Origin: Acidobacteriaceae bacterium
GTDB lineage: Bacteria; Acidobacteriota; Terriglobia; Bryobacterales; Bryobacteraceae
Length of the DNA: 7,717 nt
Assembly: GCA_019244945.1 (NCBI GenBank)
Contig: JAFASD010000548.1
Location: 1 to 7,717 of the forward strand
Direction of reading: 5' to 3'
Each line of letters starts with the position of its first letter. The first letter of the stretch is position 1. A program made the translations under genes and the position numbers. Under the pieces are notes generated by a model. That model worked only from the letters and a program-made list of their open reading frames with translations. It did not search any database and had not been told where the DNA came from. Below are positions 1 through 6,742 of this stretch, in pieces.

Positions 1-431
1 TGGGCAACGGCCGGATGACCGATGACGAATATCGCACGCACATGACACTCTGGTCCCTGCTCGCAGCGCCCTTGCTTGCGGGCAACGATCTTGCGCGTAT
101 GTCGAAAAGTACCCTCGACATCTTGACCAATAAAGAGATCATCGCGATTGATCAGGATGCCGCCGCACATCCGGTTAAACGGAACGTCATCGAGGAAGGA
201 AAAACCGAAATTTGGACGCGCGAATTGGAGGATGGATCAACTGCCGTCGCGCTTTTCAATCGTGGAGAGCAACAGGCATCGATCACGGTCGAGTGGTCCA
301 AGCTTGGTGCGAGCGCGCCGGCTTCAGGCCGCGACCTCTGGGCGCACAAGGATGTCGCGTTCTCCGGCCAAAGCTATACGGCCACCGTCCCGAAGCACGG
401 CGTAAGCGCTTTTCGGCTTCCGAAGAGTTGA
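1..431 (+). CDS. GH27 alpha-galactosidase, C-terminal part (5' cut by window edge)
   Basis: This is the C-terminal part of a glycoside hydrolase family 27 enzyme, which removes terminal alpha-linked galactose (in some members N-acetylgalactosamine) from oligosaccharides and polysaccharides. The reading frame is open from base 3 and begins inside the gene with GNGRMTDDEYRTH. The segments MTLWSLLAAPLLAGNDL, LTNKEIIAIDQD and the preceding GNG...M are the hallmark end of the GH27 (beta/alpha)8 barrel. About 90 residues follow that fit the small C-terminal beta-sandwich (ELEDGSTAVALFNRGE). The two catalytic aspartates of GH27 lie upstream of the window and cannot be checked, nor can a signal peptide. 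The apparent ATG at 15 is an internal methionine, not a start. The gene ends in TGA, 16 bp from the stop of the convergent lysine-rich micro-gene. Family assignment is firm; exact substrate is inference. Confidence 0.93.
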   Translation, partial: GNGRMTDDEYRTHMTLWSLLAAPLLAGNDLARMSKSTLDILTNKEIIAIDQDAAAHPVKRNVIEEGKTEIWTRELEDGSTAVALFNRGEQQASITVEWSKLGASAPASGRDLWAHKDVAFSGQSYTATVPKHGVSAFRLPKS

Positions 432-447
432 AACCGACGCGCGGCCG

Positions 448-504
448 CTACTTCTTTTTCTTTGGCTTCTTGGTTTCTTTCTTGCGGTCCATCCCTTTAG
501 CCAT
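448..504 (-). CDS. 18-residue lysine-rich micro-protein
   Basis: An ATG-to-TAG frame encodes MAKGMDRKKETKKPKKKK. Ten of 18 residues are lysine or arginine in the last twelve positions or nearby, so the product is extremely basic, with no signal peptide or membrane segment. Support for real translation is the perfect anti-Shine-Dalgarno match AAGGAGG (513-519), eight bases before the ATG. It is by far the best ribosome site in the window. A TATAAT-like box lies just upstream. From memory, short lysine-rich hypothetical proteins beginning MxKGxDxKK are annotated in other bacteria, but I could not verify this. It might bind nucleic acid or ribosomes, but that is a guess from charge alone. It lies 75 bp downstream of the esterase stop on the same strand and ends 16 bp from the convergent GH27 gene. 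It is short enough for most gene finders to miss. Confidence 0.72.
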   Translation of the reverse strand: MAKGMDRKKETKKPKKKK

Positions 505-512
505 GTAAGTTG

Positions 513-519
513 CCTCCTT
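513..519 (-). promoter_or_regulatory. Ribosome binding site of the micro-gene
   Basis: On the - strand this reads AAGGAGG, a full seven-base match to the 16S anti-Shine-Dalgarno, with an eight-base spacer to the ATG at 504. It is the main argument that the 18-codon frame is translated. Confidence 0.75.
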
Positions 520-527
520 CGTCCCAC

Positions 528-555
528 ATTATCGCGTTTAGAAGGGTGACCGCAA
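528..555 (-). promoter_or_regulatory. Candidate sigma70-type promoter of the micro-gene
   Basis: On the - strand a GATAAT box (528-533, five of six to TATAAT) is preceded at 16 bp by TTGCGG (550-555), only three of six to TTGACA. Transcription would begin a few bases before the AAGGAGG, giving a leader of roughly 15-20 bases. The -10 is good, the -35 weak; a read-through transcript from the esterase gene is the alternative. Confidence 0.38.
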
Positions 556-579
556 ATGCAAATGCGGGTGAGCGCTGAC

Positions 580-1464
580 TCACGAAACCATCTGCTTCGG
601 AGTCCCGAGTTCCTGGTGCAGCCATTCGACCATTTTGCTTTTGTAGGCAGCCGAAAGGCGCGGAGATGATTCCCACCATCGGATCCCATGGCCGCCGCCT
701 TCAACCGGATAGACTTCGCAGCTCGCGCCGGCTTTTTTCATTCGCTCGCACATTTCACGCGATTGTTGAAATGGAACCAGAGGATCGGCAGTGCCATGAA
801 TGAAGAGAAAAGGCGGCATGTCGCGGCGAACATTTTCGATCGGAGAGAATTGCGCCAGTCCAGCCAGAATGAGGGTTTCCCAAGGCGTTCCCTGAACCGA
901 GTTTCGAATTCGAGACGGCACGTAATTTGAAGTCTTGAGCAAAGTGACGAGATCGCTTGGCGCGTACAGTGCCACCACGGCCTTCACCGATTCGCTCGCG
1001 TCGGCGCGAAGAGCTGCCATTGCTGCTAACTGGCCACCCGCCGATTCTCCGAGCAATGCAATGCGATCAGGATCGACGTGATACTCAGCGGCATGCGATT
1101 TGACAAACCGAACCGCTTGCTGAACATCGTTGATTGCCCCTCCGAATTGCGTCACGTCGGTCGCGAACCGATAGCTGATCGAAAACCACGCAAACCCGGC
1201 ATCGGCTAAAGGTTTGAACAACGGCTCGACATCGATCCGCCGATCACCCATCACCCAAGCGCCGCCATGCACGATGATGACCGCCGGAGCGCTCCTGACA
1301 CCTTCCGGGATAGACGCATCCATTCGGAGACTCACGTCATTGACACGGCCGTATTCAATGTCCCTGACGAGCCTATCCTGCCGGGCGTACGCAGAGGAAG
1401 CCGTGAACACGCTAGCCATGATCAGAAAAGCGGGAAGAGACAGGGCCCTTCGGCGGGCAGACAT
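580..1464 (-). CDS. Secreted alpha/beta-hydrolase (esterase/lipase, BD-FAE-like)
   Basis: This 294-residue serine hydrolase probably cleaves carboxyl esters, possibly acyl or feruloyl groups on polysaccharides, in the periplasm or outside the cell. Residues 1-27 form a Sec signal peptide (basic start, hydrophobic core, SAYA before the likely cut). The fold's landmarks come in order: the oxyanion-hole motif HGGAW at 66-70, the nucleophile elbow GESAGG at 139-144 with Ser141, the acid Asp227 in HGTADPLVP, and His259 in GGGHG. The triad is complete and the length is normal for the family. The start is chosen because it gives the signal peptide; the preceding AGAAG at a 7-base spacing is only a weak ribosome site. 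The gene lies 40 bp downstream of the DUF885 gene on the same strand, so co-transcription is likely. The fold and enzyme class are sure; the natural substrate is unknown. Confidence 0.92.
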   Translation of the reverse strand: MSARRRALSLPAFLIMASVFTASSAYARQDRLVRDIEYGRVNDVSLRMDASIPEGVRSAPAVIIVHGGAWVMGDRRIDVEPLFKPLADAGFAWFSISYRFATDVTQFGGAINDVQQAVRFVKSHAAEYHVDPDRIALLGESAGGQLAAMAALRADASESVKAVVALYAPSDLVTLLKTSNYVPSRIRNSVQGTPWETLILAGLAQFSPIENVRRDMPPFLFIHGTADPLVPFQQSREMCERMKKAGASCEVYPVEGGGHGIRWWESSPRLSAAYKSKMVEWLHQELGTPKQMVS

Positions 1465-1504
1465 TCTATTACTTCTGATGTTCGGCGCGGAACCGAGGTT
1501 GCCG

Positions 1505-3241
1505 CTAAGAATTCCCGACGAAATTCGTCATCACTGCCTTCCGCAGTAGATCCGGCGGCAGAAGTCCTTGCGAAAGAATAAAATCGTGAAACTTTTGAAC
1601 ATCGAATTTTGCGCCAACCGCCTTCTCGGCCTCTGATCGGATTTCTCGCAGACGGGTATAACCGTCGAAATAGGAAACCGCTTGGCCCGGCATCCGAAAA
1701 GTAAAGCGGTCCACTTCTTCAGTAGCAAACGCCTCCGACAGAACAACGTCATTCTCGAGAAGCTGTTTGGCCTGATCCGGAGTGACTTTCCCCTGCTGCA
1801 GCTCAGGATCGAGGAACGCGCGCGCAGCCCGCAGAAGGCGCAGCTGAAGAGAAATGAGCTTGCCATCGTCCGGCATATAGGGAAGCATGAACCACTCGGA
1901 GTAAAGTCCCCAGCCTTCTACGTTGGTGCTGTTGAAAGCAAAGATAGCGCGCGCCTCGGAGACGCCGCGCTCCACCATGGCGGCGAATTGTAGCTCGTGA
2001 CCGGGACGCGCTTCGTGCGCCGTCAGCGTCCAAGACGCCGCGGAAAAAGTGAAATCGTCATATTTCAGCGGCTTCCCGTTGGCGCCCGTTGTGCCGCCGG
2101 GGAGAACAAATTGCCCACGCTCCCCGTGATTATTGATCAGCGGCGGCGGCGTCATATGCGGAGCGGGTTGCTGTGCCGTCTCCGCTGCTGAAGCCAGGCG
2201 GATAATGCAAGGGCGGTCAGGCAAGGTGACCAGGTGCTCACGGCGGATGATCGCTTCGATTTGAGCCAGGCGGTCATGGTAAAGAGGCATGACATCATCG
2301 GCCTTGATCTGCTCTTTCTTGAGCGCTTTCACAACCTCCCGGTAATCGGAGGACGGCAAGTTGCGCTCTTTCGCCACTCTCGTCGCGACGCCTTGCATCT
2401 CCGATTGAATTTCCGTGAACGCTTGGTGGGCTAGACGCGTCAGCTCATCCGGCGTGTAATCTACTCCCGCATTCGTCAGGTTTATCGCGTACAACTCGGG
2501 AGGCAGGCGAAAATCCACGCGCGCCTTCGGCAGAACTTCTTTTCGAACAAATTGCTGATACTCCGCAAGTTGGTCTTTCAGTTTCGCGTAAGCATCCTGG
2601 TAATCCGTCATTTTGTATTTCTCGAGCAGCAGGCCGATGCCGCTGCTATAGGAATCCATCGTGGTAAGGTCGTTTTCCACTTCGGCCTTCGATGGTCCCA
2701 GCAGTCCTGGCGTATTCAGCTTTTCGCGCCAGAGCTTCTCCGCGAGAACGGTAGTCGGCGTATAACCTGATTCGATTCCCGTATAGCGGCGCAGACGCAC
2801 TAACGAAGCTTTGCGGCGCTCGGGAGCTATTTGATCGTCCAGCAAACTATGCATGCCGAAAAAGATGGTTTGCCCGACATTGTCGTAAGGAAGCAGGTGA
2901 TGTTCATACGCTTCCGACGCCCGAATATTACGTTGAGCCGCGTTGATCAGAATTTCGAGGTCCTGTTTTACTAGTGGATCCGACTCGGTAGCGAGCCGTT
3001 CTTGAAGAGTCTTGATGGCATTCTGGATATCGCGGCGCGAACGCTCCGGCTCGTCAGCGGAAGGAATCGAGATCTGCTCATCCAGGCCACTCACCCCGAG
3101 TGAACCAGCGCCTTCCGGCGCATAGCGCGCCATGATATTGAGCAGAACTTGTGCGTTCTGATTGCTTTTTTCGACCCACGCAGCTTCTGCAGCCGAAAGC
3201 GAAACAGAAATCAAGAGAGCGGTTAGGAGCGACAAGCGCAT
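1505..3241 (-). CDS. Exported DUF885 family protein (predicted zinc metallopeptidase)
   Basis: This 578-residue protein belongs to the DUF885 family, whose members are widely predicted to be metal-dependent peptidases, though the reaction is poorly established. Residues 1-20 form a short Sec signal peptide (MRLSLLTALLISVSLSAAEA). A largely helical middle follows, and then the family's conserved core: HEARPGHELQ at 409-418, where His409, Glu410 and His415 suit a metal site, and VEGWGLYSEW at 441-450. A further conserved-looking stretch, MPGQAVSYFDGY, lies at 517-528. Length and motif order look complete. No purine-rich ribosome site precedes the ATG at 3241; the start is accepted because it gives a clean signal peptide. 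The gene is divergent from the HELVH peptidase gene 74 bp away and lies 40 bp upstream of the esterase. A decayed second DUF885 fragment lies near 3906-4130. Family is certain, peptidase activity inferred. Confidence 0.93.
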   Translation of the reverse strand: MRLSLLTALLISVSLSAAEAAWVEKSNQNAQVLLNIMARYAPEGAGSLGVSGLDEQISIPSADEPERSRRDIQNAIKTLQERLATESDPLVKQDLEILINAAQRNIRASEAYEHHLLPYDNVGQTIFFGMHSLLDDQIAPERRKASLVRLRRYTGIESGYTPTTVLAEKLWREKLNTPGLLGPSKAEVENDLTTMDSYSSGIGLLLEKYKMTDYQDAYAKLKDQLAEYQQFVRKEVLPKARVDFRLPPELYAINLTNAGVDYTPDELTRLAHQAFTEIQSEMQGVATRVAKERNLPSSDYREVVKALKKEQIKADDVMPLYHDRLAQIEAIIRREHLVTLPDRPCIIRLASAAETAQQPAPHMTPPPLINNHGERGQFVLPGGTTGANGKPLKYDDFTFSAASWTLTAHEARPGHELQFAAMVERGVSEARAIFAFNSTNVEGWGLYSEWFMLPYMPDDGKLISLQLRLLRAARAFLDPELQQGKVTPDQAKQLLENDVVLSEAFATEEVDRFTFRMPGQAVSYFDGYTRLREIRSEAEKAVGAKFDVQKFHDFILSQGLLPPDLLRKAVMTNFVGNS

Positions 3242-3315
3242 ATGAACCAGCGTAAGGTATGCAGACCGAAAGTTTTCGAGTTGAGACGATGTATCCAGTC
3301 AGTTTCTAGAAGAAC

Positions 3316-3831
3316 GTGCTCAAGTTTGCCGCACCCATTCTCGTCCCCCCGGTCAATGCCTATATATGCCGACAGCGTGACCGACTGCGATCGCAGGCAA
3401 AGATGTTACCTGAGCGCGACCGGATCCCGGTCGAAAAATATTTCAGCACCGACGTCTTGGACCGTGTCCGTATCCTGATTGCACACCCACTGCCGATACC
3501 GGACCCGCCATTCGCATCAGTGATGCGCCGCTTCGGTTTTGATTTTCCTAGCCCATCGTTGACAGAGGCAATCACCTTCGAAGACGTGATTGCCTGCCGC
3601 GCGGGCATGAACGCCTCCTTGCTGTTCCATGAGCTCGTTCATGTCGTTCAGTACCGCGTGCTAGGAGTTAGGGAATTCGCACGCCAGTACATTAGCGGTT
3701 TTCTCGACACTCGGTCATATTCTGAGATCCCTTTGGAGCGAATTGCATTCGAACTGCAAAGTAGGTTCGACACTGACGCGCAGCAGTTCGACGTTGAGCT
3801 TCAAGTCCGGCGATCTTTGCGACGCACATAA
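3316..3831 (+). CDS. Predicted zinc peptidase with HELVH motif
   Basis: This 171-residue protein carries LLFHELVHVVQYR at 102-114, an HExxH zinc-peptidase signature (His105, Glu106, His109). Thirty-two residues later comes IPLERIAFEL, where Glu141 could be the third ligand in gluzincin fashion. Residues 35-60 (RIPVEKYFSTDVLDRVRIL) and 118-142 look like a compact single-domain family of hypothetical proteins. It is not a clear match to the longer DUF4157 proteins, which share the HELxHVxQ style. There is no convincing signal peptide. The start used is GTG at 3316, bounded upstream by an in-frame TAG at 3307; AGAAG lies just before it at short spacing. The ATG at 3403 is possible but would remove the first 29 residues. 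The gene is divergent from DUF885 and has no same-strand neighbour. The motif is plain; substrate and location are unknown. Confidence 0.78.
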   Translation: MLKFAAPILVPPVNAYICRQRDRLRSQAKMLPERDRIPVEKYFSTDVLDRVRILIAHPLPIPDPPFASVMRRFGFDFPSPSLTEAITFEDVIACRAGMNASLLFHELVHVVQYRVLGVREFARQYISGFLDTRSYSEIPLERIAFELQSRFDTDAQQFDVELQVRRSLRRT

Positions 3832-3905
3832 AGTGGCTAGTTCAAGGCCCGCAGTATGCTTGGCCTGTGAGTGTCAACTTCGAGCCTCACCTCCTGGCGT
3901 TACCC

Positions 3906-4130
3906 CGGCGCCTCCGCCTCGGCCCCGAGAACCTCTTTTATAAAGAGCCGATCCAGTGTCGCTTCTGGATCCTTTCAAACCCGGAATGGACCGCCGACAC
4001 ATGAATGGTCTTTCAGCTTCGCGGAGGCATCCTGATAATCTCTCATTTTGTATTTCTCGAGCAGCAGGCTCTGTCAGATTCGTCTGCACTGGTGAATGTC
4101 GCAAATTCTAGAGGTCGCGCTCCACTTCGC
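3906..4130 (-). pseudogene. Decayed fragment of a second DUF885 gene
   Basis: Bases 4006-4068 match 2571-2633 of the intact DUF885 gene at 57 of 63 positions by direct comparison. On the - strand they still encode LLEKYKMRDYQDASAKLKDH, where the intact protein has LLEKYKMTDYQDAYAKLKDQ (residues 204-223). Further relics are weaker. Bases 4112-4125 read as VERDL (intact VENDL, residues 188-192) but sit in another frame, ten bases further away than in the parent. Bases 3927-3941 encode FIKEVL (intact FVRKEVL), in the same frame as the core and in the right order. An in-frame TGA stands before the core and another after it, so the fragment cannot make a protein. It may be the remains of a tandem paralogue or of a partial duplication. 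The core is certain by eye; the outer limits are approximate. Confidence 0.74.
3933..3971. terminator. Two tandem hairpins, possible transcription end site
   Basis: The first hairpin has arms CTCTTT (3933-3938) and AAAGAG (3942-3947) around a TAT loop. The second has arms GATCCAG (3950-3956) and CTGGATC (3965-3971) around an eight-base loop. They lie about 100 bp after the + strand peptidase stop and could end transcripts from either side. Neither has a proper T tract directly after it, so a classical Rho-independent terminator is not shown. Confidence 0.28.
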
Positions 4131-4153
4131 CGTTTACACGTGACGATTCCGCC

Positions 4154-6625
4154 TCAGCGTGCGCTATGCGGGTCCGGGGCGGTGTCGGGTTCCGAAGCAA
4201 TCGAAGCCCAGGTAAAGTTACCGCGCGCCTTATCTGAAAGGCTACTGCAACCGATCCCGATCCCCGATCCGGACATCGAACCGTTTTTTATAAAAACGGT
4301 ATCGCCGCTGTAGTGGAAGTCGGCGGTGAAATAGATGGGTTGAGATGTCCATAAGCCGAACCAGGAGGCAGGGCCAGACACCGTTAGATTGCTCGTGGTG
4401 CAGTCTAATCCCGGCTCGCAAACCTTACACGTCAGGCCATCTTGGGAAAGGACAACGACCCCAAAGCTCATATGTTCCGAATCAACGGCGCCGCCGACAA
4501 AAGCAAAAAAGTTATTGCTCACACCAGGTGAGCCCCACAGATTCACCAGCGCCGGCGAACCGGTCCATGACTCGGTCACACTTAAACCAGATGCAGAGCC
4601 GGTCGAGGAAACAGTGGCCATGGAGTCGTTCGCCGAAATTATGATGACGAACGGCTCAGTCGGCGGGTCATGAATGACTTTGCGCCACTTGCGAATATCC
4701 GCTCGCAGGTGAAATGCGAAATTTTGTTGCTGCTGCAGCGAGCCCGCTGAATTGAGCGTGAACGCAAATTGGTCGCTTTGATTACGCCATTCGGTCAATT
4801 GCGCCACGTTGCTTACATGACCGTTGGCGGCGACTTGCACGTTTCCCGCAGATCCCGTTCCGGAGAGCGGCAGGTCGACCACAATATGATCGAGATTCCA
4901 GCTCTCTATGTCTACGCTCTTGCCGCCTATCACCACCGGGATACCGTTCTGCATCTCGATTGTGCCGCCCACTTGAACCGAACCGCCTTCACCCGGGTCG
5001 TTTCCGAAGATGCCGTATATGGTAAGTTGACCTGGTTCGCCAACGATCGAATCGTCGCCTTCGTTCATGACCATGTAGCTGATGCTGGGAGCCAGCAGCC
5101 CAAAACCGGAGCCTTCGGCGGAGGGTGTGAAGATTAGCTTCGTGCCGGCAATTTTGCTGTCCAGATCAGTGTTGAATCCGAGGTCATGGTAAAGGTACTC
5201 GGTATTGACTACTGATGCGTAAGTGAACGGTCGCTGCGGAAAAATCGGGGGATTGGCCTTGCCGGGCACGCAAAGGGTGGGCAAGGTGTTCGGCGACGTT
5301 TCCGGGCAGAATTCATTCGCGCCGAGCAGTCGATCGAACACGAGCCGGGCCGTTTCCGAGGCAAACCGATCTTTGGTGTTGTCCGACCATCCGGCGTACA
5401 CGGATGCGCCCGCAGCCATAATGGCCGCTTTCCAGTTAGCATCGACATCAGATTGGCATGCGTCGAAGTAGACCAGACTGTTCGCGCTGAATGTGCCCGG
5501 CTTCCAATACGTGTTGACAAATGCAGGCGTAATGGCCCAGTGCCACTCGGGTACGTTGTGTGCCACTGCCGCTTCATAGATGACAAGGCGTTCCGGTTTC
5601 GCGAATGCGTCATCGAAATCGGATGCAGGGCTGTCCAGGGTAAATGGTTCGCTGGTCCAGAGCGCGTAAACCTTCTGAGTTCCGTTCTGAATGACCGCGC
5701 CGTGTGTGCGAATCAGGAAAATACCGTCATTGCTGCCATTCATCGCTCTTAGAGCAGCTACGGTTGCACTCGCGCCGTTGACCGGCGTGTAACTCTGCGC
5801 AATCATCCACTGCGTTAAGTCCGGAACCAGGCTTGCATCGTCCAAGCTCGGGAACACATCCAGGAAACGGAACGTGGAGGACGCGGGGAGCTCACCGCCG
5901 TCAGCAGCATTAGGGGACAAGGAAGCAGACGGCGAGGCAGCGCGAACGGAACCCTTTTTACTGGCGGCTTGATCTTGCGGGGAGAAAGAATCGAATCCGA
6001 CAACTATTTGTAGCCCGTCGGCGAACTTGGCCCAAACGGTGGTACCGTCAGCCGACATGCCAGGCTCGATAAATTCCGGCCGGCCCTGAAGAAACGCCAG
6101 CATGGCCTGACCCGACGCAGGTATGCCGAGCGCGAAGACAGATTCCCACTCTTCGCGAATCGCATCCAGCGCGATCCACCGATTAATGTCATTCAGCGTG
6201 GAGCCGGTTGCGGTCGTCACCTGAACGATGCGGCTGATTGCTAGTCCCAGTTGGACGCCGCCAAATTCGTACGTGCCGCGAACAGTCAGAAGGTACCTGT
6301 TGCCGATAACCAAGCTGCCGGCCGCGAACTGCAACACAAGCTGCTTAGCGGAGCTTGCCGGCCAGGGACCGAGCGGGATTGGAAAGGAAGGAGCCGCAGG
6401 CGAGATAGATCCCAATGTCGCGGACGTGATGCTGACATTAGCGGCACCGCCCCCGCCGTTGTTCTCAAGCGGAGTAATAATGACGAACATGTTTCCGGTT
6501 ATGCCTGATTCGGGCGCGTCGCTCGAGAATGCCGGCGCCGGCGATTGGGCGAACAGCGCGCTAGAGCTCGCCAAAACAAACCACATTACGAACGATATGA
6601 AGATTCTAAGCTTGTTGCAATACAT
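4154..6625 (-). CDS. Exported caspase-like (clan CD) cysteine peptidase-like protein with Ig-like and IPT/TIG-like regions
   Basis: This 823-residue protein starts with a Sec signal peptide (1-26, ...SSALFA|Q). Residues about 35-138 are beta-rich, with an Ig-like look (NVSITSATLGS, YLLTVRGTYEFGG). Residues about 145-440 carry a clan CD-like core: a hydrophobic strand ending in IRTHG (His308), then one ending in LVYFDACQS (Cys390), followed by AAGASVYAGWSD and LVFDRLLG. This strand-HG / strand-DAC layout is that of caspase, gingipain and CHAT peptidases. Residues about 512-613 resemble an IPT/TIG domain ending NVQVAANGHVSNVAQL. The Ser/Gly-rich C-terminus has six cysteines or so and no sorting signal. 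AAGGAG (6632-6637) six bases before the ATG supports the start. It follows the PEP-CTERM gene by 117 bp on the same strand. Domain calls rest on motifs only; peptidase activity is inferred, and an inactive adhesive protein remains possible. Confidence 0.8.
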   Translation of the reverse strand: MYCNKLRIFISFVMWFVLASSSALFAQSPAPAFSSDAPESGITGNMFVIITPLENNGGGGAANVSITSATLGSISPAAPSFPIPLGPWPASSAKQLVLQFAAGSLVIGNRYLLTVRGTYEFGGVQLGLAISRIVQVTTATGSTLNDINRWIALDAIREEWESVFALGIPASGQAMLAFLQGRPEFIEPGMSADGTTVWAKFADGLQIVVGFDSFSPQDQAASKKGSVRAASPSASLSPNAADGGELPASSTFRFLDVFPSLDDASLVPDLTQWMIAQSYTPVNGASATVAALRAMNGSNDGIFLIRTHGAVIQNGTQKVYALWTSEPFTLDSPASDFDDAFAKPERLVIYEAAVAHNVPEWHWAITPAFVNTYWKPGTFSANSLVYFDACQSDVDANWKAAIMAAGASVYAGWSDNTKDRFASETARLVFDRLLGANEFCPETSPNTLPTLCVPGKANPPIFPQRPFTYASVVNTEYLYHDLGFNTDLDSKIAGTKLIFTPSAEGSGFGLLAPSISYMVMNEGDDSIVGEPGQLTIYGIFGNDPGEGGSVQVGGTIEMQNGIPVVIGGKSVDIESWNLDHIVVDLPLSGTGSAGNVQVAANGHVSNVAQLTEWRNQSDQFAFTLNSAGSLQQQQNFAFHLRADIRKWRKVIHDPPTEPFVIIISANDSMATVSSTGSASGLSVTESWTGSPALVNLWGSPGVSNNFFAFVGGAVDSEHMSFGVVVLSQDGLTCKVCEPGLDCTTSNLTVSGPASWFGLWTSQPIYFTADFHYSGDTVFIKNGSMSGSGIGIGCSSLSDKARGNFTWASIASEPDTAPDPHSAR
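4280..4300. repeat. Perfect 9-bp inverted repeat inside the caspase-like gene
   Basis: Arms ACCGTTTTT (4280-4288) and AAAAACGGT (4292-4300) flank a TAT loop. It encodes TVFIKNG near the C-terminus of the 823-residue protein, about 125 bases before the stop. The first hairpin of the downstream gap (3933-3947) has the same loop and a similar T-to-A stem. It may affect mRNA decay or antisense termination, or be chance. Confidence 0.5.
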
Positions 6626-6628
6626 ATT

Positions 6629-6643
6629 GCGCTCCTTCAGCGC
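6629..6643 (-). promoter_or_regulatory. Ribosome site of the caspase-like gene inside a small hairpin
   Basis: In the mRNA, arms GCGCU and AGCGC (five perfect pairs) enclose the loop GAAGG, three bases before the AUG. The Shine-Dalgarno AAGGAG (6632-6637) thus lies mostly in the loop, with its last bases in the 3' arm. The short stem could either present or damp the site; the sequence does not say which. Confidence 0.5.
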
Positions 6644-6742
6644 TCCTATTTCGGATTAGGGGCGGTCTCGGGCATTGCTGATACCGAACCCCAACGTGCT
6701 AGTGATTGCGCGCGAAGCTCAGTCATACGCAGGGGCAAGCAC

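Larger units (their letters stand above)
3832..4153. other. Convergent intergenic region with hairpins and gene debris
   Basis: This 322 bp gap separates the stop of the HELVH peptidase gene from the stop of the caspase-like gene, so both transcripts end here. It holds a GC-rich tract (about 3904-3930), two adjacent perfect hairpins (3933-3971) and the DUF885 relic described separately. No intact gene is credible: the one - strand frame across it (3874-4104) has a Gly/Arg-rich, family-less translation and is out of frame with the relic. Confidence 0.7.

Noticed and set aside
552..563. Short direct repeat GCAAAT GCAAAT next to the micro-gene promoter
   Set aside because: Two six-base copies are too little to separate from chance.
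324..704. A 126-codon - strand frame spanning the GH27 end and the micro-gene
   Set aside because: It runs antisense through a conserved GH27 region and across the micro-gene in another frame, without family resemblance.
3281..3309. A + strand promoter for the HELVH gene (TTGAGA with a TTCTAG-like -10)
   Set aside because: The -10 match is poor and the implied start would leave almost no leader; not strong enough to list as a feature.
3874..4104. A 76-codon - strand frame in the convergent gap
   Set aside because: Its translation is a Gly/Arg-rich, family-less string, it has no ribosome site, and it is out of frame with the DUF885 relic it crosses.
4769..5137. A 122-codon + strand frame
   Set aside because: It lies opposite the caspase-like gene and shows no family motif; the - strand frame carries the signal peptide, motifs and ribosome site.
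6228..6659. A 143-codon + strand frame over the 5' end of the caspase-like gene
   Set aside because: It is antisense to the signal peptide and Ig-like region of a well-supported gene, with no recognisable domain of its own.
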